The notes beneath the pieces are model-generated. The model was given only the letters and a program-made list of their open reading frames with translations, had not been told where the DNA came from and ran no database searches. From Flavobacteriales bacterium (GTDB lineage Bacteria; Bacteroidota; Bacteroidia; Flavobacteriales; Schleiferiaceae): 64,000 nt of DNA. Shown piece by piece: positions 34,626 to 43,575 of the stretch. The position numbers and the translations under genes were made by a program. Every line of letters begins with the position of its first letter. Positions within the stretch are counted from its first letter, which is position 1. Location: the NCBI GenBank assembly GCA_017795025.1, contig CP051243.1, positions 2,938,897 through 3,002,896 of the forward strand, written 5' to 3'.

Positions 34626-35893
34626 TATCGCAGGGAATAGAGGTAAACGAGGCTGAAACCGCTCAGGAATATCAATCCGAAATAGGATAAAAACCGCAAT
34701 ACCTTACCAGGCCGATCGGCAGGCGGCAAGGCTTGTACCAATCGAAAATTAGCATAGGCAATAATTGGCGCCACGAGGAAACTTATGGCGGTAGCAAAAT
34801 CGACAAGTGCCCGCAAGGAAGTACCGAAAGCTTCAATCACAATTAGGGCTCCAAGTCCTAAAACGATGAGCATTAGTTGGTAGCTTCGACTTTGATGTAA
34901 AGCGTCCTTTTTTTGTTTTGATTGCCCCAATAGTTCCCAAACCCGATGGGCACTGCGGGCATAACCGTCGAAAACGCCAATACTGGTTCCGAACATAATG
35001 CTAAATGCGGCGGCGCTGATGATTAAGGTACTCCACTTGCCAATACTTTCGGTGTAGAGATCGATGATACTTCCGGCAAAAGCCACGGAACTATTGGGTA
35101 AACTGCTTCCGCTGCCATAAACCAAGTAGGCCCCTAAAATCATAAAGCAAGGTGCGAGTAGTGCAGAAACGATATAGCCAAAACGAAATTCCCGCACTGT
35201 TTCCTGAGGGCTTCCTTTATAACCTGATTCCTTTTGACGCTCCAAGGTCCAGAGGCTATTCCAGGCCGAAAGGTCAACTGCGGTGGGCATCCAGCCCATA
35301 AGAGCGATTAGAAATGGAAAGGCCGGGTCGGAGATATGGAAGAATCGAGAATCGAACCATATAAAGTCATTGCTTTGGGGGCCGCGCCACAGGGTGCTAG
35401 CTACCGCTACTAAGGTGGAGATAAATAAAACCGAGCCTACAATTTTGATCAGTCGATCCAAGGCTTTGTACTGTCCTAAAAGTAAAATGCCCATACATAT
35501 GGCGAACAGTAAGTAATTGGTGGTGCTCAGGGAAATGAGGCCTTCGAGCGCAAAGAGTTGATACAGAAAACCTGCTGTTACCGCTCCTACCGCAGCTGTT
35601 ACAAAGAACATAGTGCCTGCGGTTATAAGTAGGTATAAAATAAGCATGCCTCGACCAAGTTCTCGATAGCCATCGATGAGCGAAATTCCCCGAGAAGCGG
35701 CAAAGCGAGACCCGTACTCGAAAAAGGGATATTTTAAGAGGTTGGCTAAAAGCACTGCCCAAAGCAGCCCAAAGCTATAATCGGCGCCAGCGCGCGTGCT
35801 TTGGACTAAATGACTTACCCCAATTGCGGTGCTGGCAAAGAGAAGTCCCGGTCCTAGGGTCTTAAAAAAATTCTGATACTTCCTTTTATTCAT
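34622..35893 (-). CDS. NRAMP-family transporter lacking the canonical metal-site motifs
   Basis: A 423-residue protein with about 11 membrane helices and the NRAMP fold. The opening LGPGLLFASTAIGVSHLVQ aligns with the first NRAMP helix. True Mn/Fe NRAMPs have DPGN there, but here the aligned stretch is AIGVS. The helix-6 motif MPH is MPT here (ALMGWMPTAVDLSAW). Without these ligands, ordinary Mn/Fe transport is doubtful. It may be one of the divergent NRAMP-related proteins found in Bacteroidota. I chose ATG 35893, because the frame from 36019 enters the divergent promoter and gene. Family confidence is high; substrate is unknown. Confidence 0.8.
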   Translation of the reverse strand: MNKRKYQNFFKTLGPGLLFASTAIGVSHLVQSTRAGADYSFGLLWAVLLANLLKYPFFEYGSRFAASRGISLIDGYRELGRGMLILYLLITAGTMFFVTAAVGAVTAGFLYQLFALEGLISLSTTNYLLFAICMGILLLGQYKALDRLIKIVGSVLFISTLVAVASTLWRGPQSNDFIWFDSRFFHISDPAFPFLIALMGWMPTAVDLSAWNSLWTLERQKESGYKGSPQETVREFRFGYIVSALLAPCFMILGAYLVYGSGSSLPNSSVAFAGSIIDLYTESIGKWSTLIISAAAFSIMFGTSIGVFDGYARSAHRVWELLGQSKQKKDALHQSRSYQLMLIVLGLGALIVIEAFGTSLRALVDFATAISFLVAPIIAYANFRLVQALPPADRPGKVLRFLSYFGLIFLSGFSLVYLYSLRY

Positions 35894-35929
35894 TGCGCTT
35901 GGAACCAAAGATAGGGGAGGAAAAGCGAT

Positions 35930-35937
35930 TATATTTG
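35930..35937 (+). promoter_or_regulatory. -7 box of the threonine dehydrogenase gene
   Basis: TATATTTG is an exact TAnnTTTG and lies 17 bases before the ATG at 35955. This makes the in-frame GTG at 35937 an unlikely start. Confidence 0.6.
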
Positions 35938-35954
35938 TGCCTCTCAAAAAAGCA

Positions 35955-36899
35955 ATGATGGCGGATAAGATTTTAGTCCTTGGTTCATCCGGGCAAATTG
36001 GAACCGATTTAGTGGACACCTTACGGGAGTCCTATGGCAATGATAATGTGGTTGCTTCCGATTTGCGGGAACCATCTGCCGAAAGGCTGGCGCAAGGCCC
36101 CTTCGAAACCTTAAACGCCCTAGATGCCAAGGGTGCTTTTGAGGTAATAAAGAAACACGGTATTACGCAGGTTTATCATTTGGTAGCTATGCTATCGGCC
36201 ACGGCCGAGAAAATGCCTATGAAAGGTTGGGATTTAAACATGACCAGCCTTTTTAATTTCCTAGAACTGGCCAAGGAAGGCCACATTAAAAAAATGTATT
36301 GGCCCAGTTCAATTGCCGCCTTTGGACCGAATACCCCGGTTAGCAACACCCCCCAGTATACAGTGATGGATCCTGGAACGGTGTATGGCATAAGTAAATT
36401 GGCGGGTGAGTTATGGGCTGATTATTACCACAAAAAGTATAGTTGTGATATTCGGGGACTGCGTTACCCGGGATTGATTTCGTATAAAACCGAACCCGGC
36501 GGTGGTACCACCGATTATGCGGTCGATATTTTCCATAAGGCCGTGAAAGGCGAAGATTATCATTGTTTCTTAAGCGAAAACCGACGCTTACCCATGATGT
36601 ATATGCCCGATGCGATTAAAGCCACGGTAGGCATTATGGAAGCTCCGGCTGAAGAGGTGAAGATTCGCACTTCCTATAATGTGGCTTCCTTCAGCTTTAC
36701 TCCAAAAGAACTCAGTGCTTTAATTGAGAAAGAGGTTCCAGGCTTTAAAACCGACTACGACAATGTAGATGAGCGCGATGCTATTGCCGCGGGTTGGCCG
36801 CAAAGTATTGACGATCGTGAAGCAAGAGCGCATTGGGGCTGGAAACCCGACTTTAGCCTTGAGGATATGGTTAAGGATATGCTAGGCAATTTGCGATAA
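35955..36899 (+). CDS. L-threonine 3-dehydrogenase, SDR type
   Basis: A cytosolic NAD-dependent enzyme of the epimerase-like SDR family, which oxidises threonine to 2-amino-3-oxobutyrate. The NAD site is LVLGSSGQIGTDLV near the N-terminus, and the catalytic YxxxK is in TVYGISKLAGELW. GLRYPGLISYKTEPGGGTTDY and RRLPMMYMPDAI are typical of the short-chain threonine dehydrogenases known from psychrophilic Flavobacterium, rather than the medium-chain Tdh of E. coli. Two ATGs in a row start at 35955. A terminator follows the stop. Confidence 0.88.
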   Translation: MMADKILVLGSSGQIGTDLVDTLRESYGNDNVVASDLREPSAERLAQGPFETLNALDAKGAFEVIKKHGITQVYHLVAMLSATAEKMPMKGWDLNMTSLFNFLELAKEGHIKKMYWPSSIAAFGPNTPVSNTPQYTVMDPGTVYGISKLAGELWADYYHKKYSCDIRGLRYPGLISYKTEPGGGTTDYAVDIFHKAVKGEDYHCFLSENRRLPMMYMPDAIKATVGIMEAPAEEVKIRTSYNVASFSFTPKELSALIEKEVPGFKTDYDNVDERDAIAAGWPQSIDDREARAHWGWKPDFSLEDMVKDMLGNLR

Positions 36900-36921
36900 G
36901 CTCCAAATCTCAAAGATAATA

Positions 36922-36963
36922 GCCGGCAAAAACATTGATTAACAGTGTCTTGCCGGTTTTTTT
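36922..36963 (+). terminator. Terminator after threonine dehydrogenase
   Basis: CCGGCAA (36923-36929) pairs with TTGCCGG (36950-36956), with an inner ACATTG / CAGTGT pairing, followed by a T-run of seven. Confidence 0.8.
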
Positions 36964-36977
36964 ATGCCTCGATAAAA

Positions 36978-37004
36978 CTTTATTTTAATTTAATCTAAAT
37001 AAAG
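36978..37004. promoter_or_regulatory. Upstream AT-rich operator of the haem-type uptake operon
   Basis: An imperfect 27-bp palindrome with arms CTTTATTT and TAAATAAAG. It ends exactly where the predicted -33 element starts. Its right half (ATCTAAATAAA) recurs in the second site at 37046. The pattern recalls Fur-family sites of Bacteroidota; that identity is inferred. Confidence 0.55.
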
Positions 37005-37035
37005 TTGATTGGCAATTCATCGTGTACTAGTTTTG
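37004..37035 (+). promoter_or_regulatory. Promoter of the haem-type uptake operon
   Basis: GTTG at 37004-37007, a 20-base spacer, then TAGTTTTG at 37028-37035 fit the Bacteroidota consensus. The predicted start is near 37041, between two similar operator-like sites. Confidence 0.6.
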
Positions 37036-37045
37036 CTGAATTATT

Positions 37046-37070
37046 AATTTTAATCAGTCTAAATAAAAAT
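37046..37070. promoter_or_regulatory. Downstream AT-rich operator of the haem-type uptake operon
   Basis: ATTTTAATCAGTCTAAATAA shares its ATTTTAAT start and TCTAAATAAA end with the upstream site at 36978. It covers the predicted start of transcription and ends 6 bases before the ATG, an ideal repressing position. Confidence 0.55.
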
Positions 37071-37076
37071 AGTGTA

Positions 37077-38036
37077 ATGAAGAAGCTTTACTCAGCGGCA
37101 CTTCTGTACGCCTTATTGCCATTGAACTTATCGGCACAAGCCCCTCAAAACGAAAAGTCCTACATCAAGCGAATGTGTGGTTGTTATGAGGTAGAATTTA
37201 AGTACACTGAAACTTTTTCGGATGCAGACGGCTATGAATTAAAAGAGCCCTATAGCGCGCGTGGCCTGGAATGGATTTTCGTTGATGCAGAAGCTCAGGA
37301 TTCCATCATCTTACAGCATTTATTAATTGTTGGTGGTGATCGTATAATTAAGCACTGGCGCCAAGACTGGATTTACGAAAATCAAGAGCTTTTAAGTTAC
37401 CAAAGGAATCTTGAATGGGCAAAAACAAGGCTTAGCCTTAAAGAGGCAAAGGGAACTTGGAGTCAAAAAGTGTATCAAGTAGATGATAGTCCACGCTATG
37501 AGGGCAACGCCACTTGGATTGATGTAGACGGAAAAATTTATTGGGAATCGCAAGTAGCTGCTCCCCTACCTCGTAGAGAATTTACCAAACGGGATGATTA
37601 CAATGTGATGTTGCGAAACAACAAACACAAAATTACTAAAGAGGGCCACGTGCACGAACTCGACAATGCCAAGCTTATTCGTACGGAAGCTGGCGACAGT
37701 GTTTTGGTTTGGGAGAAAGGCCTCAACTCTTACCGTAAGGTTGATGATAGTCGCTGCGAGTTAGCTCAAGCTTGGTGGGAGGAAAATAAAATCTTTTGGC
37801 AAGATGTGCGTCTGGTATGGGCTGAAGTGATAGACCAGAATGAGTATATCAATTTGGCGCGTTCGGTTGAAGGCTTGAAATTATACAGTCGACTGTTTGA
37901 TTTGGGAGATAAATGGGTGGCTGCAGAATCTTACGATAGTGAGGAAGCAAAAAAAGAGATTCGTGAAATTATTGCGCTATACTTAAGTGACCAACCTAGT
38001 TCTTGGGTAACAGTCGCCAACGAATCTGCTCAATAG
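37077..38036 (+). CDS. DUF6607-like secreted protein
   Basis: A 319-residue protein with a signal peptide ending near LSAQ (residue 20). From memory it fits DUF6607, seen beside HmuY/TonB genes in Bacteroidota. An early MCGCYEVEFKY contains two cysteines, followed by many Trp/Tyr-containing strands (WIFVDAEAQDSIILQHLL, IIKHWRQDWIYE). I chose ATG 37077 because the promoter and operator lie between it and 37005. First gene of a five-gene operon; a haem-linked role is inferred from position only. Confidence 0.7.
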   Translation: MKKLYSAALLYALLPLNLSAQAPQNEKSYIKRMCGCYEVEFKYTETFSDADGYELKEPYSARGLEWIFVDAEAQDSIILQHLLIVGGDRIIKHWRQDWIYENQELLSYQRNLEWAKTRLSLKEAKGTWSQKVYQVDDSPRYEGNATWIDVDGKIYWESQVAAPLPRREFTKRDDYNVMLRNNKHKITKEGHVHELDNAKLIRTEAGDSVLVWEKGLNSYRKVDDSRCELAQAWWEENKIFWQDVRLVWAEVIDQNEYINLARSVEGLKLYSRLFDLGDKWVAAESYDSEEAKKEIREIIALYLSDQPSSWVTVANESAQ

Positions 38037-38060
38037 TTATTTATTTTAAAACACCAAAAA

Positions 38061-39302
38061 ATGCACCATAGTCTACGAATTTTAACCCTAGTTCTATTGG
38101 GTTTTGGCTTACAAGCCCAAAGTTTTGACACAACCGGAATGGCCACTTGGCCCCAGCGCTATAATTCCTATGCCACTTGGGATCAGGGCGCATTCGATGC
38201 ATTTCGAGATACTAGCAATCCTGCTGATTTTGGTTGGGGAAATTACAGCGTTACTACACACCTAATTTCGGGGGACAGTATCTACATTTTGAAAACCGTT
38301 AATGGGAATTACAAGGCAATTTCTATCGACAATATCTCTGGCGGAACCTATACAATTACTTACAGCAATTTGGACGGCAGCGCCCAAACAACTAAGTCCT
38401 TCTCCAGAGCTGCTTATAACAGCCGAAATTTCTTTTACTATAACGTAGACCTGGACCAAGTAAAAGACATCGAACCAGTAAGCAGGGATTGGGATATCGT
38501 TTTTACGAAGTATCCTATCATTTTCCCGGGATTTGGAGCGTACCCAGTAGTTGGGGTTTTACACAATCGAGGAGTGCTTACGGCAAAGGTTGAGAAGGAC
38601 AGTGGTTTGGTAGCCAACATTACGGATACCCTTCAGTTTCCAATGCGCAGCGAAATAAACCAGATTGGTTACGATTGGAAGGATGCTTTTGCAGGAGTGG
38701 TACACGACACACTAAGCTACTTTGTGAAAGATCAGTTAGGGAATATTAACCATCTGCAGTTTGAGGAATATGGAGGAAGCTCCACCGGAACAATGAAATT
38801 CACCGTCAATGGTGTTTTAGACAGCGTTGTTTTAGGAGCCGGAAACAGCAATCAAGTTTACTACAGCCTGCAGAATCGGAACCAAGTAGCTCTAAACGCT
38901 GATCACGATTGGGATTTAGCCTTTTTTGCTCAAAGTAGTTTTGAAGCGATTCCCATTCGAATTAATGAGGTTCAAGGGGCCCAGTTAAAGGTTTATCCTC
39001 AGAAGGATATTATGCACTGGACGAGTATTGGATTAAAGGAAAGCCCGCTTCAAGTCCTCTCCGTTTACCCCAATCCAGCAAAGGATGAATTGAACTTAGC
39101 AATGAATTTAAAAAAGTCGGATTCAATCGAAATCCGGATGTACAATTCAAAGGGAGAGCTTTGTTTGAGTCGCAAGTTTAATGCGAGGTCAAGTTTTCAA
39201 GAACTCAGAATCGACTTGAGTGGATTAAATCAAGGAATATATCAAGTCCAAATACTAAGCAAGGGAGCAAGTGCGAATACCACTGTTTTAGTCCGAGCTT
39301 AG
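38061..39302 (+). CDS. HmuY-like haem-binding-type protein with T9SS sorting domain
   Basis: A 413-residue secreted protein. The signal peptide ends near LQAQ (residue 20). Repeated Trp-Asp motifs (DWDIVFTKY, DWDLAFFAQ) are the mark of HmuY-type outer-membrane haem-binding lipoproteins. A T9SS type A sorting domain closes the protein (VYPNPAKDELNLAMN onward, about the last 80 residues), so it is exported across the outer membrane rather than held as a lipoprotein. The two-His ligand set of P. gingivalis HmuY cannot be checked here. Second gene of the operon, 24 bases after DUF6607. Confidence 0.78.
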   Translation: MHHSLRILTLVLLGFGLQAQSFDTTGMATWPQRYNSYATWDQGAFDAFRDTSNPADFGWGNYSVTTHLISGDSIYILKTVNGNYKAISIDNISGGTYTITYSNLDGSAQTTKSFSRAAYNSRNFFYYNVDLDQVKDIEPVSRDWDIVFTKYPIIFPGFGAYPVVGVLHNRGVLTAKVEKDSGLVANITDTLQFPMRSEINQIGYDWKDAFAGVVHDTLSYFVKDQLGNINHLQFEEYGGSSTGTMKFTVNGVLDSVVLGAGNSNQVYYSLQNRNQVALNADHDWDLAFFAQSSFEAIPIRINEVQGAQLKVYPQKDIMHWTSIGLKESPLQVLSVYPNPAKDELNLAMNLKKSDSIEIRMYNSKGELCLSRKFNARSSFQELRIDLSGLNQGIYQVQILSKGASANTTVLVRA

Positions 39303-39359
39303 AAGAAATGCAGAAATCAAATACCTAGCTTCCTTCAGGAAGCTAGGTTCCTCTAGTTT

Positions 39360-41624
39360 ATGCGAAATTATTGGCTTTTATTATTCACGTTATTTGGAAG
39401 TTCTTTTATTCATGGGCAGTCGACACTAAATCAGCTGCAAATTTTAGATGCACACACAGGTCAAAGCATTGCTGGTGTGCACCTCAAACTCTTGGTTGAT
39501 GAGGATACGCTTTTTGATGTTTCAGACCAATTAGGTAAGGTGTATTGGCCACAAGGAATAGTGGTTACGCAGCTGTGGGCATACCATGTTAGCTTTGAGG
39601 ATTATCGAACAAATAATGTAAAGAACGGCAGCATTCACCTTATGATTCCCAAACGAGAAAGTTTGGAAGAGGTGGTAGTATCTGGCCAACAGAATCATGT
39701 TTTAAGCACTAAGTCGATTCGTCAAGTAAGGGTCATTGATCAAAAGCGAATTCAACAACAAGCGGCGGTGAATTTAGCTGATTTGCTTAGGCAAGATTTG
39801 AATTTTCAAATTACCGAGGATGCTGTTCTCGGTACTCAGATTAGTCTGCAAGGAATGAGCGGGTCAAAAATCAAAGTTCTAATTGACGGCGTTCCGGTGA
39901 TTGGTCGCCTCGATGGTAATATTGATCTAAGTCAGATTAACCTGAATGATATTGAGAGGGTTGAGATAATTGAGGGTCCTATGGCTGTTCAGTATGGTAC
40001 CGATGCCGTGGCTGGAACAATAAATCTCATTACCAAAAAGGCGCAGCATAGTAAGTTTCAAGCTGAAGTGAATTCCTATTTGGAAGCGATTGGACGTCAA
40101 AACTTCGATGGATCAGCACAGTGGGCAGCTAGCCCAAATTCGCAGCTTAGTTTCAGTTTCGGCCGAAATAATTTCCAAGGTTATGATCCTAATCCTGATG
40201 CTCGCAATTTGCAATGGAATCCAAAAGAACAATGGTTTGGCAGCGCCCAGTTCAAACAGCGCTATCGGAAGAATGTGTTTCGATTGCGCTCAGATTTTTT
40301 TGATGAGACTATCATCAATTTGGGTGCCGTTGGCTCTATGGATTCATTAATTGTGCCGATAGATACTGGAGCATGGCAAATTCCACGTGCTTTAGATGAT
40401 CAATATCGAACACGCCGCTGGAATAACTCGGTCTTTTGGCACGGTAATACTTCGAAGTTCGATTGGCGAGGCTTTGTGAGTTACAATTTCTTTCAACGCA
40501 ATAAGAACACCGAAATCCGCAATCTAAGTACTGGGGAAAGCAGCCTCTTTCCAGGCACTGACGCTCAGTCGGAAGACGTATTTCACTTATTCGCTTCGCG
40601 GGTATCTATAGGGGGTTCGGCTTTCTCCGAAAAAGCTAAATGGCAGGTAGGCTACGATGTAAACTGGGAAACCAATGCAGGTAGGCGAATTGCCGAAGGC
40701 GAGCAGGAAATGGTGGACTTAGCTCTTTTTGGTAGTATGGAGTACAGCATATTACCTGGTTTCGAACTTAAACCAGGTTTACGTTATGCTTATAATAGTC
40801 GTTTTGAAGCACCCTTAATTTCTTCTCTAGCGCTGCGCTGGGAATTGAACGAAAAATGGATTGCACGTGGTTCTTATGGAAGAGGGTTTCGGGCGCCAAG
40901 TCTTAAGGAAATGTACTTCATGTTTGTGGATGAAAATCATAATATTCTTGGAAATAGGGACTTGAAGGCAGAAACCAGCAATAACTTTCAAGCCGGCATA
41001 CATTACCTTAAGCAGGGTGATTTTTCATGGGCAGTTGATGCTATGTTCTTCTTTAATGACTTGCGCAATGAAATTCAACTTGTTTCAGTAGTGGAACCAA
41101 ACGGAGACTCGCCACAGGGCTTATTTCGAAATGAAAATATTGCTCGCAGTCAAAATGCGGGTGTAAACCTCAGCAGTCGATTTGACTATAAAAAATGGAA
41201 TGCAGAATTAGGCTTTGCTTATCTAGGTATGAAAAATCAATGGGCCTTTAGCTCGCCGTCGAATTTTGATTTTAATTTCTATCCTCAGTTTCGTTTCAAA
41301 TTGGCCTACGATTACACTTCTTTGGGCATTGAGCCCGTAGTGTTTATGAATTATACCGGTCGCCGTCAAGACCTAAGTTTAAATGCAGCAGGTGATTTGC
41401 AAACGACCGAGTTTATGGACTTTGCCTTTCTTGATTTCAATTTACGGAAGAGCCTATTCAAGAAGGCCATGCGAATTAGTATAGGAATTCAAAATATTTT
41501 GGATGTAACTAGCCTTCAGGCTAGCTCCCAGATTACGGGTGGAGCCCATAGTGCGGGCTCATCTAGCATACCGCTTAGCTATGGACGTACCTACTTTATA
41601 AAATGGCAATGGAGTTTCGATTAA
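39360..41624 (+). CDS. TonB-dependent receptor, HmuR-like
   Basis: A 754-residue outer-membrane receptor. The signal peptide ends near IHGQ (residue 19). A carboxypeptidase-like domain (about 20-100) is followed by a plug (about 115-230; ISLQGMSGSKIKVLIDGVPV, GPMAVQYGTDAVAGTINLI) and a 22-strand barrel with NLKAETSNNFQAG. It should import a haem- or siderophore-like ligand with TonB energy. The 3' end overlaps the next gene by 22 bases. Substrate is inferred from the two HmuY-like neighbours. Confidence 0.88.
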   Translation: MRNYWLLLFTLFGSSFIHGQSTLNQLQILDAHTGQSIAGVHLKLLVDEDTLFDVSDQLGKVYWPQGIVVTQLWAYHVSFEDYRTNNVKNGSIHLMIPKRESLEEVVVSGQQNHVLSTKSIRQVRVIDQKRIQQQAAVNLADLLRQDLNFQITEDAVLGTQISLQGMSGSKIKVLIDGVPVIGRLDGNIDLSQINLNDIERVEIIEGPMAVQYGTDAVAGTINLITKKAQHSKFQAEVNSYLEAIGRQNFDGSAQWAASPNSQLSFSFGRNNFQGYDPNPDARNLQWNPKEQWFGSAQFKQRYRKNVFRLRSDFFDETIINLGAVGSMDSLIVPIDTGAWQIPRALDDQYRTRRWNNSVFWHGNTSKFDWRGFVSYNFFQRNKNTEIRNLSTGESSLFPGTDAQSEDVFHLFASRVSIGGSAFSEKAKWQVGYDVNWETNAGRRIAEGEQEMVDLALFGSMEYSILPGFELKPGLRYAYNSRFEAPLISSLALRWELNEKWIARGSYGRGFRAPSLKEMYFMFVDENHNILGNRDLKAETSNNFQAGIHYLKQGDFSWAVDAMFFFNDLRNEIQLVSVVEPNGDSPQGLFRNENIARSQNAGVNLSSRFDYKKWNAELGFAYLGMKNQWAFSSPSNFDFNFYPQFRFKLAYDYTSLGIEPVVFMNYTGRRQDLSLNAAGDLQTTEFMDFAFLDFNLRKSLFKKAMRISIGIQNILDVTSLQASSQITGGAHSAGSSSIPLSYGRTYFIKWQWSFD

Positions 41625-42616
41625 AAAATTTGTTGTTAATCCTCAGCTTTTTCTTTATCTCTTGTAAGGAGGAGGAAGATCTTTTGGCCCCAAAATTTAT
41701 TACTGATAGGATTGGACAGGTCGACTTGGTTTCAGAAGCAGGTATCGATTATCAATACCAAATCTATTTCGATCTAAGTAGTGGTAAGGAAAAGGGACGC
41801 CACCGCAGAGACGCTTGGGATTTAGGGTTTTCTACCGATCCAAACAATCCTAATATTTTTTGCAACCCAGCTCTCATAATGGCGGTAGCATCAACCGCTA
41901 GTAATAATTTTTCTCAAACTTTTAATCCAAACGACTATGATTTTAATCATGAGCGAGTGGAACGAATGTGGAGAAAGTCGTGGATAGGCGATGACCTACA
42001 AGCGGGTTTAGATGGACCTAGCCAAGTATATTTGTTAGACTTAGGCTTGGATTTAAACAGCAGGCCAAGGGGTTATCGGAAATTACAAATTTTAGAATGC
42101 TCTGATGGCAACTATCACTTGCAAGTGGCACAATTAAATGGAGCCGGCCTACAAGACTTTTGGATAAATAGAATCTCAGGTCCAAATAACCTTTATCTAA
42201 ATCTAGCCAGAGTTGATTCCGTTCTTCAATTAGAACCTGAGTCAGAAACATGGGACTTGTTTTTTAGTCGCTATATGGAACTACTTTGGGATGGAGAGGA
42301 TAGCATAGAATATTCTGTAAGTGGAGTACTATTAAATCCCAGTGGTTCTGAGGCTTATTTGGATACAGTTTCCAAAATTGATTATGCCAGAATTAGTGCA
42401 ACAGATGTTATGGAACAGCTCTACACTCAAAAAACAGATGCCATAGGCTATAATTGGAAATACTTTAGTTTAGATGAGGGTGCCTTTAGGCTGCAACCAA
42501 ACTGGGTTTATTTCATTCGGGATAAGTCGCAGCAGGAGTATCGTTTTCGTTTTAGGGGTTTCTATAATGCTGAAGGGGCGAAAGGCGCTATAAGTTTCGA
42601 GTATTTACCACTTTAA
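41603..42616 (+). CDS. HmuY-like lipoprotein
   Basis: A 337-residue outer-membrane lipoprotein. Lipobox FISC near residue 21 follows the helix LLLILSFFF. The HmuY-type Trp-Asp motifs AWDLGFSTD and TWDLFFSRY are present, as in the T9SS-secreted paralogue earlier in this operon. It may pass ligand to the TonB receptor. It is encoded with a 22-base overlap into that gene (an ATG 6 bases later is an alternative start). A second DWDIVF-type pair in one operon suggests a soluble and an anchored carrier. Confidence 0.75.
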   Translation: MAMEFRLKNLLLILSFFFISCKEEEDLLAPKFITDRIGQVDLVSEAGIDYQYQIYFDLSSGKEKGRHRRDAWDLGFSTDPNNPNIFCNPALIMAVASTASNNFSQTFNPNDYDFNHERVERMWRKSWIGDDLQAGLDGPSQVYLLDLGLDLNSRPRGYRKLQILECSDGNYHLQVAQLNGAGLQDFWINRISGPNNLYLNLARVDSVLQLEPESETWDLFFSRYMELLWDGEDSIEYSVSGVLLNPSGSEAYLDTVSKIDYARISATDVMEQLYTQKTDAIGYNWKYFSLDEGAFRLQPNWVYFIRDKSQQEYRFRFRGFYNAEGAKGAISFEYLPL

Positions 42617-42627
42617 AATTTGTCAGT

Positions 42628-43035
42628 ATGAAAAAAAAGCTTGGGGGCATTTTGCTTGTTGCAGCTAACTTGTGGTTAGGGTACAAGTTTTTAAAGGAAG
42701 GTTTGGAGAAGTTTGAAGATCTCGAGCATCTCGCTGGCCGAAGTAGTCCCTTTATCGACTTTTACTTAGCCATGGGAGAAACCAATTATATGCTTACCTT
42801 AATTGGGCTAGTAGAAATAGCAGGAGCAATTTTGGTTTTAACGCAAGTGTACCGACTCCTAGGAAGTATAATACTTCTTCCAGTCGCACTTAACGTTAGC
42901 TTAGCGCATATCTTTTTAATTCAGAGCCCGAAAGGAATTAGTTACACCAGTATTTGGCTTACTATCATTCTTTTAAATTTAGTGCTAGAAAGAAGACGTT
43001 TAGTGCCAATTTTCAAACGAGGTAGGCTTTATTAA
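42628..43035 (+). CDS. DoxX-like four-helix membrane protein
   Basis: A 135-residue inner-membrane protein with four hydrophobic helices and the DoxX pattern: KKLGGILLVAANLWLGYKFLKEGLEKF, then MLTLIGLVEIAGAILVL. DoxX-family proteins are often tied to redox or uptake operons; the role is not known. It is the last gene of the operon, 11 bases after the HmuY-like lipoprotein. The stop codon lies in a hairpin shared with the convergent gene. Confidence 0.72.
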   Translation: MKKKLGGILLVAANLWLGYKFLKEGLEKFEDLEHLAGRSSPFIDFYLAMGETNYMLTLIGLVEIAGAILVLTQVYRLLGSIILLPVALNVSLAHIFLIQSPKGISYTSIWLTIILLNLVLERRRLVPIFKRGRLY

Positions 43036-43042
43036 GGCCTAC
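43022..43042. terminator. Hairpin spanning both convergent stop codons
   Basis: GTAGGC (43022-43027) pairs with GCCTAC (43037-43042). The loop holds the stop codon of the DoxX gene and the right arm holds the stop of the minus-strand gene. There is no strong T-run, so termination is moderate at best. Confidence 0.45.
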
Positions 43043-43542
43043 TTCTTCTCCATATAAACATCCATTAGGATGTCTACCGTACCAATGGTAGTATCGTTTT
43101 GGTAGCGTGTAGTAGCTACACAGGAGGTAGCTGTTTTGCTGCTGATATTATAGGTCATCGGGCCGTAACGTGGGTCATCAATTACAAACTGTGTTTCGCT
43201 GTTGTAAGTAACATCGCCACTACCATTTACATTGATGGGAACGGGAATCATTTGGCCAAATAGGTCGATGGTAATATTGCTTTCGACGCTGTAGTCTACC
43301 GTTTTAGCACGCGCGTCAAAAACGTAAGACCCTTGGGTTCCAGTGCCTGTTCCGGCTAAGGGAATATTACCTAAACCTGTTTGTAAGGAACCGTTGTAAT
43401 CGGCTCGAGTAACTTCAAACTCCCCATTTAAAAAAGCAGCAATTCCCGTGAGGGGTTTGGGTCCGGCATCATCGTCATCTCGGCGACAAGCACTTAAAAT
43501 TAAACCAATACTGATAAGGGATAAAAGAGCTACTTTTTTCAT
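43039..43542 (-). CDS. Lipoprotein of unknown function
   Basis: A 167-residue lipoprotein. The lipobox is LSAC (residues 16-19) and the mature start is Cys-Arg-Arg with an acidic stretch DDDDAG. The rest is beta-rich, with FNGEFEVTRADY-like strands and a short Gly/Thr-rich loop. It resembles a single lipocalin-like or calycin-like domain, but no family is recognised. It lies 3 bases from the uptake operon, convergent with it. Confidence 0.6.
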   Translation of the reverse strand: MKKVALLSLISIGLILSACRRDDDDAGPKPLTGIAAFLNGEFEVTRADYNGSLQTGLGNIPLAGTGTGTQGSYVFDARAKTVDYSVESNITIDLFGQMIPVPINVNGSGDVTYNSETQFVIDDPRYGPMTYNISSKTATSCVATTRYQNDTTIGTVDILMDVYMEKK

Positions 43543-43575
43543 TGGGATAAGGATTAGTAATTCAAAAGTAAAGTT

